Shown one piece after another: positions 17,352 to 26,489 of a stretch of DNA of 64,000 bases (position 1 is the first letter of the stretch; each line of letters begins with the position of its first letter). A model generated the notes under the pieces. That model was not told the DNA's origin, made no database searches, and was given only the letters and a program-made list of their open reading frames with translations. The position numbers were made by a program, and so were the translations under genes. Source of the DNA: JAFGJQ01 sp964495075 (GTDB lineage Bacteria > Planctomycetota > Phycisphaerae > UBA1845); the NCBI GenBank assembly GCA_964495075.1, contig CAZBUJ010000018.1, positions 7,491-71,490 of the forward strand, read 5' to 3'.

Positions 17352-19202
17352 ATGATATCGACTTCGGCACAATCCACCGACGTGAATGCGCCGCCCTTGC
17401 CGCCGGCCACCCGCGACGGGCCCAAGGATACGATCGAGTCGATCATCGTCGCGTTTATCCTGGCTTTCGTCTTCCGCGCCTTCGTCGTCGAGGCCTTCGT
17501 CATCCCCACCGGCTCCATGGCCCCGACGCTCTACGGCAAGCACGGCACCATGATCTGCGAATCGTGCGGGTGGGAGTTTGCGTACGGTTTGTTGGCCAGC
17601 GGAGGTCGCATCAGCCGTAACTCGACGGCCCGCTGCCCCAATTGCGGCTTCCAGAACCGGACCGCCGAGTTTTATGATGCCTCGCCGCCACCCAGCATGG
17701 AGTCGGGGGACCGGATCCTCGTGCTCAAGTGGCCGTTCGACATCGGCGGTGCGTGGCTCGGGCCGCAGCCGTGGCAGGTCGTCGTCTTCAAGAACCCACG
17801 CGACGGCGAAGAGAATTTCATCAAGCGCCTGGTCGGTGTTCCCGGCGAAGTCCTGGAGATCATCGACGGGGACGTCTACGTGGCCCCCGTGGAGGAATTG
17901 TCCGACGACGCGAGGCGCACATTGGAAGCACAGCGCCGCCTCAAGTTTCTGCTCCGCTCCAAGCAGGACCTGTTCGCCAGCATTCATCGCAGCGGCCTCA
18001 CGCAGGCCCGGATGGCCGCCAACGCGAAACTGCGAGCCCTCGAAAACGAGATCAACAGCGCAGCGGAGCAGTACGAGCGCGGCCGCGCCAGTCTGCTGCG
18101 AGAACTCGACGAGGTGCTACGGATCGCTCGCAAACCCGAGGCCGCTCAGGATGCCCTCTGGTACGTGGTGAACGACGCCGATTATCCGTTTTCCGCCGAT
18201 GACCCGCCGACCAATGCTCGCCAGTGGGAACGCGCGACCGATAACGCCAAGAGCCATTGGGAAATGATGGGTCGGTCGATCCGATTCCAGGGGATCGGTG
18301 TCCGGGAAGAGGCCATCGAACTGCGCGGGAAGAAGGTCGACAACTTCAGCGGCTACAACGTGCAGGGCACCAACGCCCATCGACGCGGTCTGGCCAAGCC
18401 GACCGTCGCGGACCTTCGCATCCGCTGCGTGGTAAGCCGCAGGGACGGTGACGGCTACCTCCGCTTCGCGTTGTCCAAGCTGTCACGGTCCTTCTGGGCC
18501 ACCCTCCACGCCGACGGGCGCGTTACCTTTCACGGCGGTCAAACCCGCCGCTTCGCGGACGCCAGGCTCATTGCGGAGGGCCGGATCGATTCGTGGGACG
18601 TCAATCGTCCGGTGGAACTCTCGTTTGCCAACGTGGATTACCAGCTAACGCTGACCGTCGCCGGCGAACCGGTCCTCACCACCTCCTGGCTCCGGGAGGT
18701 CGAGGCCGGCCCGCCACCGAACGGACGCGGTACGAGTGATCATCTGACCACAGTGGCCGAAATCCGCCGCCGCGGCGAGGTCGTCGCGAAGTCTTTCCCG
18801 CCCACCATCGTGGCATCCAACATCGACATCGACCTGACCCACCTCGTCGTGGAACGCGATGTCTACTACACGTCGCCCATGCTTGACCAGCCACCATTCG
18901 CCGAGTACAAGCTTGGCGGATGGGGCACGATGGGTAACCCGATCCTGCTGCGCGAGGGGGAGTACTTTGTCCTCGGTGACAACAGCCCTCAGAGCGCTGA
19001 TTCGCGGCTGTGGACGGTCGTGGGGCCGCACCTGCGAGCGCGGGGCGAGGCGTATCAGTTGGGTACCGTCCCCGCCGACCAGTTGATCGGGCGCGCGTTT
19101 TTCGTGTACTGGCCGAGCGGGTTGCGGACCGACCTGATTCCGGGACCCCTGCAACGAATCGGGTGGATTCCCAACGTCGGTCGGATGCGATGGATACGTT
19201 AA
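17352..19202 (+). CDS. lepB: signal peptidase I with large insertions
   Basis: The 616-residue product is roughly twice the usual length. One membrane helix lies at 20-42. The catalytic serine is Ser55 in PTGSMAPT and the catalytic lysine is Lys158 in FIKRLVGVPGE. The late family motif GDNSPQSADSR is near residue 542, so the enzyme core is intact. Two insertions are unusual. A CxxC...CxxC zinc-ribbon-like segment (ESCGWEF to CPNCGF) lies between Ser and Lys. About 350 residues lie between the lysine box and GDNS, helical and charged at first, then a beta-rich module resembling laminin-G/lectin folds. It cleaves Sec and Tat signal peptides at the outer face of the inner membrane. The ATG at 17352 follows GAAGG. 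A GTG 26 codons earlier is less likely. It is followed by lptB. Confidence 0.92.
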   Translation: MISTSAQSTDVNAPPLPPATRDGPKDTIESIIVAFILAFVFRAFVVEAFVIPTGSMAPTLYGKHGTMICESCGWEFAYGLLASGGRISRNSTARCPNCGFQNRTAEFYDASPPPSMESGDRILVLKWPFDIGGAWLGPQPWQVVVFKNPRDGEENFIKRLVGVPGEVLEIIDGDVYVAPVEELSDDARRTLEAQRRLKFLLRSKQDLFASIHRSGLTQARMAANAKLRALENEINSAAEQYERGRASLLRELDEVLRIARKPEAAQDALWYVVNDADYPFSADDPPTNARQWERATDNAKSHWEMMGRSIRFQGIGVREEAIELRGKKVDNFSGYNVQGTNAHRRGLAKPTVADLRIRCVVSRRDGDGYLRFALSKLSRSFWATLHADGRVTFHGGQTRRFADARLIAEGRIDSWDVNRPVELSFANVDYQLTLTVAGEPVLTTSWLREVEAGPPPNGRGTSDHLTTVAEIRRRGEVVAKSFPPTIVASNIDIDLTHLVVERDVYYTSPMLDQPPFAEYKLGGWGTMGNPILLREGEYFVLGDNSPQSADSRLWTVVGPHLRARGEAYQLGTVPADQLIGRAFFVYWPSGLRTDLIPGPLQRIGWIPNVGRMRWIR

Positions 19203-19567
19203 TGCTGTGCGAAGGGCGGAGTGGCGTGCTCGGCCCGATGAACCGCTTTGCAGAAAAGTTATCCACAAGCGGAAATCCCGGCGGCGGTCCGCTTCGTACG
19301 CCTCCCACGAACCCCGGCTGGGGCGATCTGCGTACCGGCGTGGAACGGGGTTTGCCCGCTTCCCGGCGTTGAATGTCGTCGTAACTCACTACGGGGTGGG
19401 CAGATATCCAGCAGCCTGGCCCAACGTCGGCGCGATGGGTTCCCCCGTCTTGGCGCGGAGTGGATAGGATAGGCAAGATTGACCACCGCGACTGCACTGG
19501 GGTGTTTACCCCCAGTTTTCAACAGGTCATCCACGGTCAGTCACAGAGGTTCGGAGCTTCAGGATCA
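19203..19567 (+). other. non-coding region with DnaA-box-like sequences before lptB
   Basis: 365 bases without a gene. A perfect TTATCCACA lies at 19259-19267 and a weaker TCATCCACG at 19527-19535, close to the lptB start. Both resemble DnaA boxes, but two sites without an AT-rich unwinding element or dnaA/dnaN are not evidence for an origin. Confidence 0.4.
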
Positions 19568-20329
19568 ATGCCTACTGAGCCACTTTTGGAAGCGCGAAAC
19601 CTCGTCAAACGCTACAACGGACGGGCGGTTGTCGACCACCTGACATTCGAGGTCCAGCGCGGCGAAATCGTCGGGCTGCTCGGCCGAAACGGGGCCGGCA
19701 AGACCACCAGTTTCCGCATGGCCGTCGGCATGATCGACCCCGAGGACGGGCAGGTCTTCTTCGACGGGCAGGAGGTGACGCAGCTCCCGATGTACAAGCG
19801 GGCCCAGTTGGGGATGGGGTACCTGTCACAGGAGCCCAGTGTGTTCCAGCGGCTGACGGTCGAGCAGAACCTGCTGGCCATCCTGGAGACTATGCGTCAT
19901 CTGTCGCGGGCGGAGCGGCGGCGGGCCGCCGCGGACCTGGTGGAGCAGTTCGGGCTCGGCAGGCAGGCGAGGCAGGAGGCACGCACGCTGTCCGGCGGTG
20001 AACGCCGCAAGCTGGAGATCGCCCGTGCCCTGATCACCAACCCCAAGCTGATTTTCCTGGACGAGCCGTTCAGCGGGGTCGATCCGATCGCGGTGCAGGG
20101 ATTGCAGCGCGAGATCCTGGCCCTGCGCAGTCGCGGGATCGCGATCCTGCTCACCGACCACAACGTGCGCGAGACGCTGACCGTCACGGATCGCAGTTAC
20201 ATCATTGACCAGGGGCGTCACCTGGCCAGCGGCCCGCCGAACGAATTGATCAACAATCCGATCGTACGAGACACGTACCTGGGCACCACTTTCGAGGGTC
20301 ACGAATTCACGCGTCAACCGACCAACTGA
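19568..20329 (+). CDS. lptB: LPS export ABC transporter ATP-binding protein LptB
   Basis: The 253-residue product is a complete ABC ATPase of the LptB type. The Walker A motif is GRNGAGKTT (residues 38-46), the Q-loop follows at YLSQEPSVFQRLTVEQNL, the signature is TLSGGERRKLEIARAL, Walker B is KLIFLDEPFSGVDPIAV, and the switch histidine is in LLTDHNVRETL. These are LptB-specific variants. LptB powers transport of LPS from the inner membrane to the outer surface with LptF/G/C, none of which is in the window. I start at the ATG at 19568, which gives the family length, instead of a frame 36 codons longer. The galactokinase gene begins about 17 bases after its stop. Confidence 0.93.
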   Translation: MPTEPLLEARNLVKRYNGRAVVDHLTFEVQRGEIVGLLGRNGAGKTTSFRMAVGMIDPEDGQVFFDGQEVTQLPMYKRAQLGMGYLSQEPSVFQRLTVEQNLLAILETMRHLSRAERRRAAADLVEQFGLGRQARQEARTLSGGERRKLEIARALITNPKLIFLDEPFSGVDPIAVQGLQREILALRSRGIAILLTDHNVRETLTVTDRSYIIDQGRHLASGPPNELINNPIVRDTYLGTTFEGHEFTRQPTN

Positions 20330-20346
20330 TTGCGCATGCGGCGCAG

Positions 20347-21489
20347 GTGTTCCGTGATCGGTTCGGTGATCAGCCGGCCGTGTGCGGGATCGCGCCGGGC
20401 CGTGTCGAGATCCTCGGCAATCACACCGACTACAACGCGGGAGCGGTGATGGCGGCCGCGATCGACCGCCACACGATCGCGGTGGGGCGTCGCATCGACC
20501 AGCCATGTGTCCGGGCATGGTCGACGGAGATGGCGGCGTGGGCGGAGATCGACCTGACGGCCCTGACGCCGGACCCGGCGCTGCGCTGGTCGAGTTACCT
20601 CAAGGCGGCTTTTGGCGCGCTGGTCGGGTTCAGGTTCGACCTCGCCGGGATGGAGCTCGTGATTCACAGCGACATCCCCATCGGTGCAGGGCTGAGCAGT
20701 TCGGCGGCGTTTGAAGCAGCGGTGGCCAACGCCGTATTGACCGCGTGCGACCTGAAGGTCGAGCCGGCCGCGTTGGCGCGGGCCTTGCAGCAGGGCGAGA
20801 ACCACTACGCGGGCGTTCAGTGCGGGATGCTTGATCAGTTCTCCTCCATCTGCGGTCGAGCGGGTCGGGTGCTGTACCTCGACTGTGCCACGTGCGATTA
20901 CGAGGCGTTGCCGCTGGGTGATCCGCCGCCGGTCCTTGTGGTGGCCGACTCGCGCGTCTCACGCGAGCTGGGTGGCGAAGCACCGTACAACCAACGTCGT
21001 GCCGAGTGCGAGCAAGCCAAGGCGATCCTGGAAGCCCGTTTGGGTCGAACGCTGCCCGGTCTCTGCCGCGCGTCATTGGCGGAGTTGGAAGCGTCGGCCG
21101 ATCGTATTCCGGAGCCGGCGCTGTCGCGCGCCCGTCACGTCATCGGCGAACACGAACGGGTGCGCGCGGCCCGGCAGGCGTTGCTGATGGGTGACGTGGA
21201 TCTGCTCGGCTCACTGCTGGAGGCGTCACACGTCAGCTCGCAGCAGAACTTTGAAAACAGCTGCGAGGAGCTGGATCGCCTGTGCGCCGCGGCGGCCGGG
21301 CAGCCCGGCTACATCGGCGCGCGGCTCTGCGGGGGTGGTTGGGGCGGCTGCACCATCAACCTGGTGCACGCAGCGCGGGTCGATGCGTTTGTCACCGGCC
21401 TGGAACGCGCGGCGGCGCCGTGGTCCGGTCCCGCCCCGGCGATCCGGATCTGTCAGGCCGCGGAGGGAGCCCGCGGCGTCCGTCTATAG
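20347..21489 (+). CDS. galactokinase-family GHMP sugar kinase
   Basis: The 380-residue product has the three GHMP kinase motifs: the N-terminal galactokinase signature APGRVEILGNHTDYNAG (residues 16-32), the ATP loop PIGAGLSSSAAFEAAVA near 110 and CGGGWGGCTINLV near 330. It would phosphorylate galactose or a related sugar at C1. In ordinary galactokinases the signature reads GEHTDY, with the glutamate contacting the sugar. Here it is asparagine, which may alter specificity, so no galK symbol is given. The GTG at 20347 is the listed start, but the in-frame sequence just upstream (IAHAAQ) also looks like family N-terminus and would overlap lptB. No GalT or GalE is nearby. Confidence 0.78.
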   Translation: MFRDRFGDQPAVCGIAPGRVEILGNHTDYNAGAVMAAAIDRHTIAVGRRIDQPCVRAWSTEMAAWAEIDLTALTPDPALRWSSYLKAAFGALVGFRFDLAGMELVIHSDIPIGAGLSSSAAFEAAVANAVLTACDLKVEPAALARALQQGENHYAGVQCGMLDQFSSICGRAGRVLYLDCATCDYEALPLGDPPPVLVVADSRVSRELGGEAPYNQRRAECEQAKAILEARLGRTLPGLCRASLAELEASADRIPEPALSRARHVIGEHERVRAARQALLMGDVDLLGSLLEASHVSSQQNFENSCEELDRLCAAAAGQPGYIGARLCGGGWGGCTINLVHAARVDAFVTGLERAAAPWSGPAPAIRICQAAEGARGVRL

Positions 21490-21681
21490 ATCAGCACCAC
21501 GCGAGCCGGTCGGGGAGATCACCTCGAGCACGTCCCGGACGTCGACGGCGATGGCGCCGGAACAGGCCACCTTCAGGGTCAGCGCGACCCGACCCATTCG
21601 TTTCATACGTTTCGTCGCTCGAGCGCGTTGCGAGACTTGCGCTGCACGTGTTGGACAGCCCTGTTCCCCTCTGCGTGCGCG

Positions 21682-22683
21682 TCACCGTTCTTCTTTCATT
21701 TCTTCCGTCAGTTGTCGGATCCGCGTCTTGGCGAACTCGACGTTCGTCCATTCAATGGCCTCGTGTTTCAACACGGCGTGATACAGCTCCAGCGCCTTGG
21801 CCCGATCGTGCATTCGATAGTCGTACACCACCGCGGCCTGGAACCGGGCCTGGTGCGGGGTGTCAGGATCCCACGTCCACGCCCGGCGGTACCACTCCAC
21901 GGCGATTTCATTCTGGTTCTTGAGATACTCTTTATGAATCTCGCCGATGAAGAACGCGGCGTCGTCGATCTTGTCGCTGGTCGGGTATTCGTAGATGACT
22001 CGCTTCATCATCTCGAGGGCGTCGAGCATGACGTCCTCGCGGTACAACGCCCAGATGCCGTGACCGCCTTCCTTCATTCGCGCGTAGGCTTGCTCGAACA
22101 GGGCGTCGGCTGCCGGGATGCTGTCGGTCGCTCGCAGCCAATCGCCGGGGATCTCGGCGTCGTGCAGGTAGGAGAAGGGCTGGATCCGCTGCGCGAGCAT
22201 GATCTCTTCTTCGACCCACTGGAGTCGGGTCGGATCGCCGTCGCGACGGTAGGACTCGGCGAGGGCGGCCAACGCGTCGTGATATGCGCGACGCCGGGTC
22301 ACCAGCTCCTCGACGAGATCCACCTCCTGCGCCGAGGCCGCCAACTGCGGCCCGGGGGGATCGAACGGCTCGATGGCTTCGAGCCGTGCCATCTCCTGCT
22401 CGGCCCAGCGGACCTTGATGTGGTTGCCTTTCCGCCGGTAGCACGCGTGAAGGCGCAGCAGGGCTTGCTGATACCTGGCTCGGTCGATGGCGACGTTTTC
22501 GACCAGCGTCCGCTCTTCGGAGGCGTCGGACAGGGCGACGCGCTGGCCGTCGACCACCGGCCCGCTGGGGCCTACCGGGCCGAGCCGGGCTTTCTCCTGG
22601 GCCCACAGCCCCTCCGTATTGCAGCCCGCCAGGAACCAGAGGCACCACCCGGCGACCGATCCGATAAGCACTGTGCGCGTCAT
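21682..22683 (-). CDS. TPR-like lipoprotein
   Basis: The 333-residue product begins with a lipoprotein signal peptide ending in the lipobox FLAGC, with Cys at about residue 21. The rest is alpha-helical with long charged helices and TPR-like units near the C-terminus (for example YEYPTSDKIDDAAFFIGEIH and a WYRRAWTWDPDTP repeat), as in outer membrane assembly lipoproteins of the BamD/YfiO kind, though I do not claim identity. AGGAGAG precedes the ATG at 22683, and an ATG eight codons upstream is less likely. It is the last gene of the PIN/TRAM-ispD group on the minus strand, 88 bases after ispD. Confidence 0.72.
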   Translation of the reverse strand: MTRTVLIGSVAGWCLWFLAGCNTEGLWAQEKARLGPVGPSGPVVDGQRVALSDASEERTLVENVAIDRARYQQALLRLHACYRRKGNHIKVRWAEQEMARLEAIEPFDPPGPQLAASAQEVDLVEELVTRRRAYHDALAALAESYRRDGDPTRLQWVEEEIMLAQRIQPFSYLHDAEIPGDWLRATDSIPAADALFEQAYARMKEGGHGIWALYREDVMLDALEMMKRVIYEYPTSDKIDDAAFFIGEIHKEYLKNQNEIAVEWYRRAWTWDPDTPHQARFQAAVVYDYRMHDRAKALELYHAVLKHEAIEWTNVEFAKTRIRQLTEEMKEER

Positions 22684-22771
22684 GGTTCTCTCCTGGGTGC
22701 TCGACACTGATCCCGGTCGTGGTTCACCGCCAGCCGATTAGAGCTTTGGACGCCGTCCAAATCAAGAGCGG

Positions 22772-23509
22772 CTACCACTGCGCTTCCTCGAACGCGCCGA
22801 GTTTTTTCTGCGGCTTCGAGTCCGGGCGGGCCTTGAGTATGGCGTTTGCCAACGTGATGTCGTCCCGCGTGGTGATTTTCAGATTCGTGGGATCGGACGG
22901 AACGATCGACACCGGGTGCCCCATCTGTTCCACGAGATACGCGTCGTCGGTCACCGCGTCGGATGACGCGGGCGGATTGGCGTACGCGTCGAGAATGACT
23001 TGCCGGGCGAACACCTGCGGCGTCTGTGCTTCGTACAGGTTCTCGCGGGGCACGGTGGCATCCACCACGCCGGCGTCGGTGGCTCGCTTGATGGTTCCGT
23101 GCAGGGGCGAGGCCGGGATGGCAGCCCCCGTCTTGACAGCTTCCGCGAAGACCGCCTCGATGGTGGCCGTGCGGACGCACGGGCGGACCGCGTCGTGGAT
23201 GGCGACGTACTCCGCGCCCTCGCTGAGTTCGTCGAGGGCCGCCCGCACCGACTCATACCGCCGCTCGCCGCCTTCCACCACCTTGACGCCCATGAACCCG
23301 AGGTTGGCGCCGTACCGGCTTTTGACTTCCTTCAGATCGCCGCCGGAAACCACCAACAGCGTCTGGCACACGTCGTCGCGGTTGATGAACAACTCGAGGG
23401 TGCGCAAGAAGATGGGGCGTCCGTCCAGCTTGGCGAAGATTTTGTTCTCGTTGCTTCCGAACCGCTCACCTTTTCCCGCCCCCGGGATGATGACTGCGAT
23501 GTTTCCCAT
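22772..23509 (-). CDS. ispD: 2-C-methyl-D-erythritol 4-phosphate cytidylyltransferase
   Basis: The 245-residue product matches IspD in length and motifs: the nucleotide-binding loop IIPGAGKGERFG at 6-17, KIFAKLDGRPI, the HDAVRPCV box near residue 108 and AQTPQVF near 158. It transfers CMP from CTP to MEP in the non-mevalonate isoprenoid pathway. GGAGGT lies eight bases before the ATG at 23509, and a longer upstream extension is rejected. The upstream neighbour is a PIN/TRAM protein. The same pairing (yacL then ispD) is known from Bacillus, where ispF follows. Here a TPR lipoprotein follows and ispF is absent. Confidence 0.93.
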   Translation of the reverse strand: MGNIAVIIPGAGKGERFGSNENKIFAKLDGRPIFLRTLELFINRDDVCQTLLVVSGGDLKEVKSRYGANLGFMGVKVVEGGERRYESVRAALDELSEGAEYVAIHDAVRPCVRTATIEAVFAEAVKTGAAIPASPLHGTIKRATDAGVVDATVPRENLYEAQTPQVFARQVILDAYANPPASSDAVTDDAYLVEQMGHPVSIVPSDPTNLKITTRDDITLANAILKARPDSKPQKKLGAFEEAQW

Positions 23510-23684
23510 CGTCACTACCTCCAGACCCCGTCTGACCACGAGTGGTCGCGTGCCGCCGGAGCCCTCGCGCACACCCGCCGGACGAACGATCGGGGTCACA
23601 GTACGTGGTCTCACGGCGCCCAGGCCGGCGAACACGTGGCCGGACCACGACCGGCCGGAAGTCTACCGGCCATGGTCGCCCCTG

Positions 23685-23751
23685 TGAAGCCCATCAGCTT
23701 GTGAAGCCCGTCAGCTTGTGATGCCGTCAGGTGGTCAAGCCCGTCAGGTCG
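23685..23751. repeat. four-unit imperfect tandem repeat of about 17 bases
   Basis: Units beginning TGAAGCCCATCAGCTTG, TGAAGCCCGTCAGCTTG, TGATGCCGTCAGGTGG and TCAAGCCCGTCAGGTCG follow head to tail between ispD and the PIN/TRAM gene. The last unit overlaps the stop codon (23744-23746) of the PIN/TRAM gene, so the final residues of that protein are made by the repeat. Confidence 0.7.
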
Positions 23752-24952
23752 ACCGCGTGGCGCGGACACGGCGCTGCGGGCCCGCTCCGCCGTCGGTCCG
23801 GCCGAAGATCATCCGACCGGCCGAGTTCTGCAGCACGCTGGTGACGACGATTTGGATCGACTGACCGATATGCTCGCGGGCGCCCTCGGCCACCACCATC
23901 GTCCCGTCGTCGAGATAGCCGACGCCTTGCCCCGGTTCTTCGCCCGGGCGGATGATTCGCACTTCCAGCCCTTCGCCGGGCAGGAAGACCGGCCGCAAAG
24001 CCGTGGCCAGATCGTTCAGGTTGATGACCGTCACGCCGCGGACCTGGGCAACCTTGTTGAGGTTGTAGTCGTTGGTGACCACGCGGCCGTTGAGTTGGTC
24101 GGCCAGTTCGACCAGCAACTCATCCACCGTCTTACCGCTCTCCCGCCGATCCACGGATACGTCGAGGATCTTCACGTCGACCTTGTCGTTGGATTGCAGC
24201 TTGAAGAGCATGTCGAGTCCGCGCCGGCCGCGGGTGCGTTTGAGTTTGTCGCCGCTGTCGGCGATCGACTGCAACTCCTGAAGCACGAAACGGGGTACGA
24301 TCAGTTCGGATTCCAGAATCCGCGAGTTGGCCACATCCACGATGCGCCCGTCGATCAGGACGGACGTGTCGAGCACAAGGGGCCGGGCCCCTTTCGTTTG
24401 TTTCGAGAATTCCACATAGGGGATGACGAACCTCACGTCGTCCTTCGTCTGCAGGATGAAACTGGTCGTCAGGTAGCAGCAGATCAGGCCGATGAAAAAC
24501 TTGATCGCGCTGACGAACGGATGGTAGCGGAACCCCACCTCCACCCGCTTCATCACATTGCGCGTCTCCAGCCTCTGTTTCCCGGTGTCCGGATCGTCCA
24601 CGAGCACGTTCTCCTGGACGGGGGCATGGGCATAGACCGGCGTTCGCAGGGCAGGCCAGTTTGTGGATTCCACGACCAGGTCGACGATCATGGCCAACCC
24701 GACCGAGATGACCATGCCAACGGCCAGCCCGAAGAACAGCCCGGAGATGGCGCCGAGCGATTTCCGCGGGATAAAGATATCAATCGCGATGACGACGAGG
24801 GCAACGCCGAGGCAACTGAGGAGAACGAAGTCCTTCCTGGCGGACAATACGCTCAGGGCCCCTAGGTGCTCTGGCGTGTCGCCAGCCACCAGGCGCATGC
24901 CAACCGCGGCCAGGGCGAGGACAAACACCACGCGAAGGAACTGTAGGAACAC
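23744..24952 (-). CDS. membrane PIN-TRAM domain protein (YacL-like)
   Basis: The 402-residue product has four membrane helices: about 1-22, 42-60, 68-92 and 148-168. A PIN nuclease-like domain follows with acidic residues in LVLDTSVLIDGRI, DELL and VVTNDYNLNK. A TRAM-type RNA-binding domain (GEGLEVRIIRPG to VVAEGA) comes next, with a basic tail. This matches the YacL family, integral membrane putative ribonucleases. A GTG start follows AAGGAGG at the ideal distance. It heads the set that continues with ispD. Confidence 0.86.
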   Translation of the reverse strand: MFLQFLRVVFVLALAAVGMRLVAGDTPEHLGALSVLSARKDFVLLSCLGVALVVIAIDIFIPRKSLGAISGLFFGLAVGMVISVGLAMIVDLVVESTNWPALRTPVYAHAPVQENVLVDDPDTGKQRLETRNVMKRVEVGFRYHPFVSAIKFFIGLICCYLTTSFILQTKDDVRFVIPYVEFSKQTKGARPLVLDTSVLIDGRIVDVANSRILESELIVPRFVLQELQSIADSGDKLKRTRGRRGLDMLFKLQSNDKVDVKILDVSVDRRESGKTVDELLVELADQLNGRVVTNDYNLNKVAQVRGVTVINLNDLATALRPVFLPGEGLEVRIIRPGEEPGQGVGYLDDGTMVVAEGAREHIGQSIQIVVTSVLQNSAGRMIFGRTDGGAGPQRRVRATRST

Positions 24953-25077
24953 GCAACGCCTCCTTGTCAGGCATGGCCGCTCCGCGATCCGGGCCCGCGT
25001 CCGTGCGGTTCCACTGAAAAATGCGATGCGACGATTGACCGAGGAGGTCCCCGGCGGCGACCACCCTGCCTATTCAA

Positions 25078-25105
25078 AGTATAGCGGTACATAGGGATCG
25101 ATCAA
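25078..25105 (-). promoter_or_regulatory. candidate sigma-70 promoter of the PIN/TRAM-ispD operon
   Basis: On the minus strand TTGATC (25105-25100), a 16-base spacer and TATACT (25083-25078), about 125 bases before the GTG at 24952. Confidence 0.5.
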
Positions 25106-25112
25106 TCGGAGG

Positions 25113-26438
25113 CTAGGCGGGCTCCGTGTGGTCGACGAGTCGAATATTGGCGGCGGCCAGGTTGTTCAGGACCGGCTCGTAGATTTGCGGGTCGACGGGG
25201 ATGTGGACCCCGGTCAGCGTGAAACGACCTTCGGCGATCAGTTTCGCCCCCATCGCGACCGGCAGGCCGACGGTTCGCGACATGGCGCTATCGCCGTGGG
25301 GGATCCCGTAGTCGACGAGCGTGGACACAATGCGTTCCGACGGGTGGTCGGGGAAGTCGGCTATGAACTCGTGCTGCATGACGATCATGTCGCGTTCACC
25401 GGGTTGATAGACCATCCGGCCCAGCATCTGGGCCGCCGTCACGTCGAGCGGGCTCCCCTCGCGGATGGGGAGGGGGCACTCGTCGAACAGGCCCAGCCAG
25501 GCAAAACGACCGAGTGGGTCGGCGTCATAGGGCAGCCCCAACCGGTCGGCCAGGGTTGACCGCAGCTCCCCGTCGGGTCGCCCTGGCAAGAGCGATCGCG
25601 TGAAACCGGCCAACGTCGTTCCGTCCGCCCAGCAATCGGGCCTTTCGTCGAGCAGGCCCAACGCGATGACCTGCTCGAGCGTACGGCACCACCCCGGATA
25701 GCGCAGCGTGGCCCGGATCATCGTCCGCGCGTGCTGGAGATTGAATCGCTCGATGTAGGGAAGCGAATTGCGGTTGGGGTAGGCTTCGAGTTCACCGACG
25801 CCGTCGATCCGGCGGATCTCGGGGTGCGAGAACAGCTTGTCCGCGGGAACCACGATGACGCGCCCGTCCTGCAAGTACTGGGCCGGGCTTTTGCACGCCT
25901 GAAGCACACCCTGCGGACTCCACGAGAACTTGTAGCCCCACGGATTGTCGTTCGCCTCGGGGGCGGGCAGACCTCCGCAGTAAGACTTGAAACTGGTGAT
26001 CCGGCCGCCGCGGTTGCGGATTCTGTCAATCAGGTTCTTCGCCGACATGTGGTCGATGCCGGGGTCGACCCCCATCTCGTTGAGCAGTAGGACGCCAGCC
26101 TCCCGGGCGGGTGCGTCCAGGGCTTGCATTGGGGGGCTCACGTACGACGTGGTGACCATCGGGGTGCGGCGGGCGATGCACTCCCGCGCGACCACCGGAT
26201 GGAACGCGGGCGGGAGCAGGCTGATGACGACGTCCGCGTCCGTGACCGCCGCCGTGAGGCCCTGCTGGTCCGACATGGTCAGGACGAGCGGGCGGGCGTT
26301 GTCCCATCCTTGGACGAGCGTCGCCGCACGGCCCGGTTCCTGATCGGCGACCGTGACCTCAAACCCGGGCTGCTCCGCCAGGAAACCGACGGCTGGCCGG
26401 GATACGCGTCCGGCACCGAGTATGAGCATGCGCTTCAT
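25113..26438 (-). CDS. saccharopine dehydrogenase (LYS9-like)
   Basis: The 441-residue product starts MKRMLILGAGRVSRP with a Rossmann NAD(P)-binding loop and continues with the saccharopine dehydrogenase core: VVISLLPPAFHP, TTSYVSPPMQALD, LNEMGVDPGIDHMSA and SYCGGLPAPEANDNPWGYKFSWSP-type segments, the last two being highly characteristic. It splits saccharopine to glutamate and alpha-aminoadipate semialdehyde, the second step of lysine degradation in plants and animals, or catalyses the reverse in synthesis. It lies 51 bases downstream of an LKR-like gene on the same strand, so degradation is the better reading. The ATG at 26438 is chosen, since earlier residues do not belong to the family. 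Confidence 0.9.
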   Translation of the reverse strand: MKRMLILGAGRVSRPAVGFLAEQPGFEVTVADQEPGRAATLVQGWDNARPLVLTMSDQQGLTAAVTDADVVISLLPPAFHPVVARECIARRTPMVTTSYVSPPMQALDAPAREAGVLLLNEMGVDPGIDHMSAKNLIDRIRNRGGRITSFKSYCGGLPAPEANDNPWGYKFSWSPQGVLQACKSPAQYLQDGRVIVVPADKLFSHPEIRRIDGVGELEAYPNRNSLPYIERFNLQHARTMIRATLRYPGWCRTLEQVIALGLLDERPDCWADGTTLAGFTRSLLPGRPDGELRSTLADRLGLPYDADPLGRFAWLGLFDECPLPIREGSPLDVTAAQMLGRMVYQPGERDMIVMQHEFIADFPDHPSERIVSTLVDYGIPHGDSAMSRTVGLPVAMGAKLIAEGRFTLTGVHIPVDPQIYEPVLNNLAAANIRLVDHTEPA

Positions 26439-26489
26439 GGCCGATGTCCTTGCTATCGTGCGCGACCCTGTCACCGCACGGAACCGGGG

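Noticed and set aside
19259..19535. replication origin
   Set aside because: Only two DnaA-like boxes, no AT-rich unwinding region and no dnaA, dnaN or parAB nearby.
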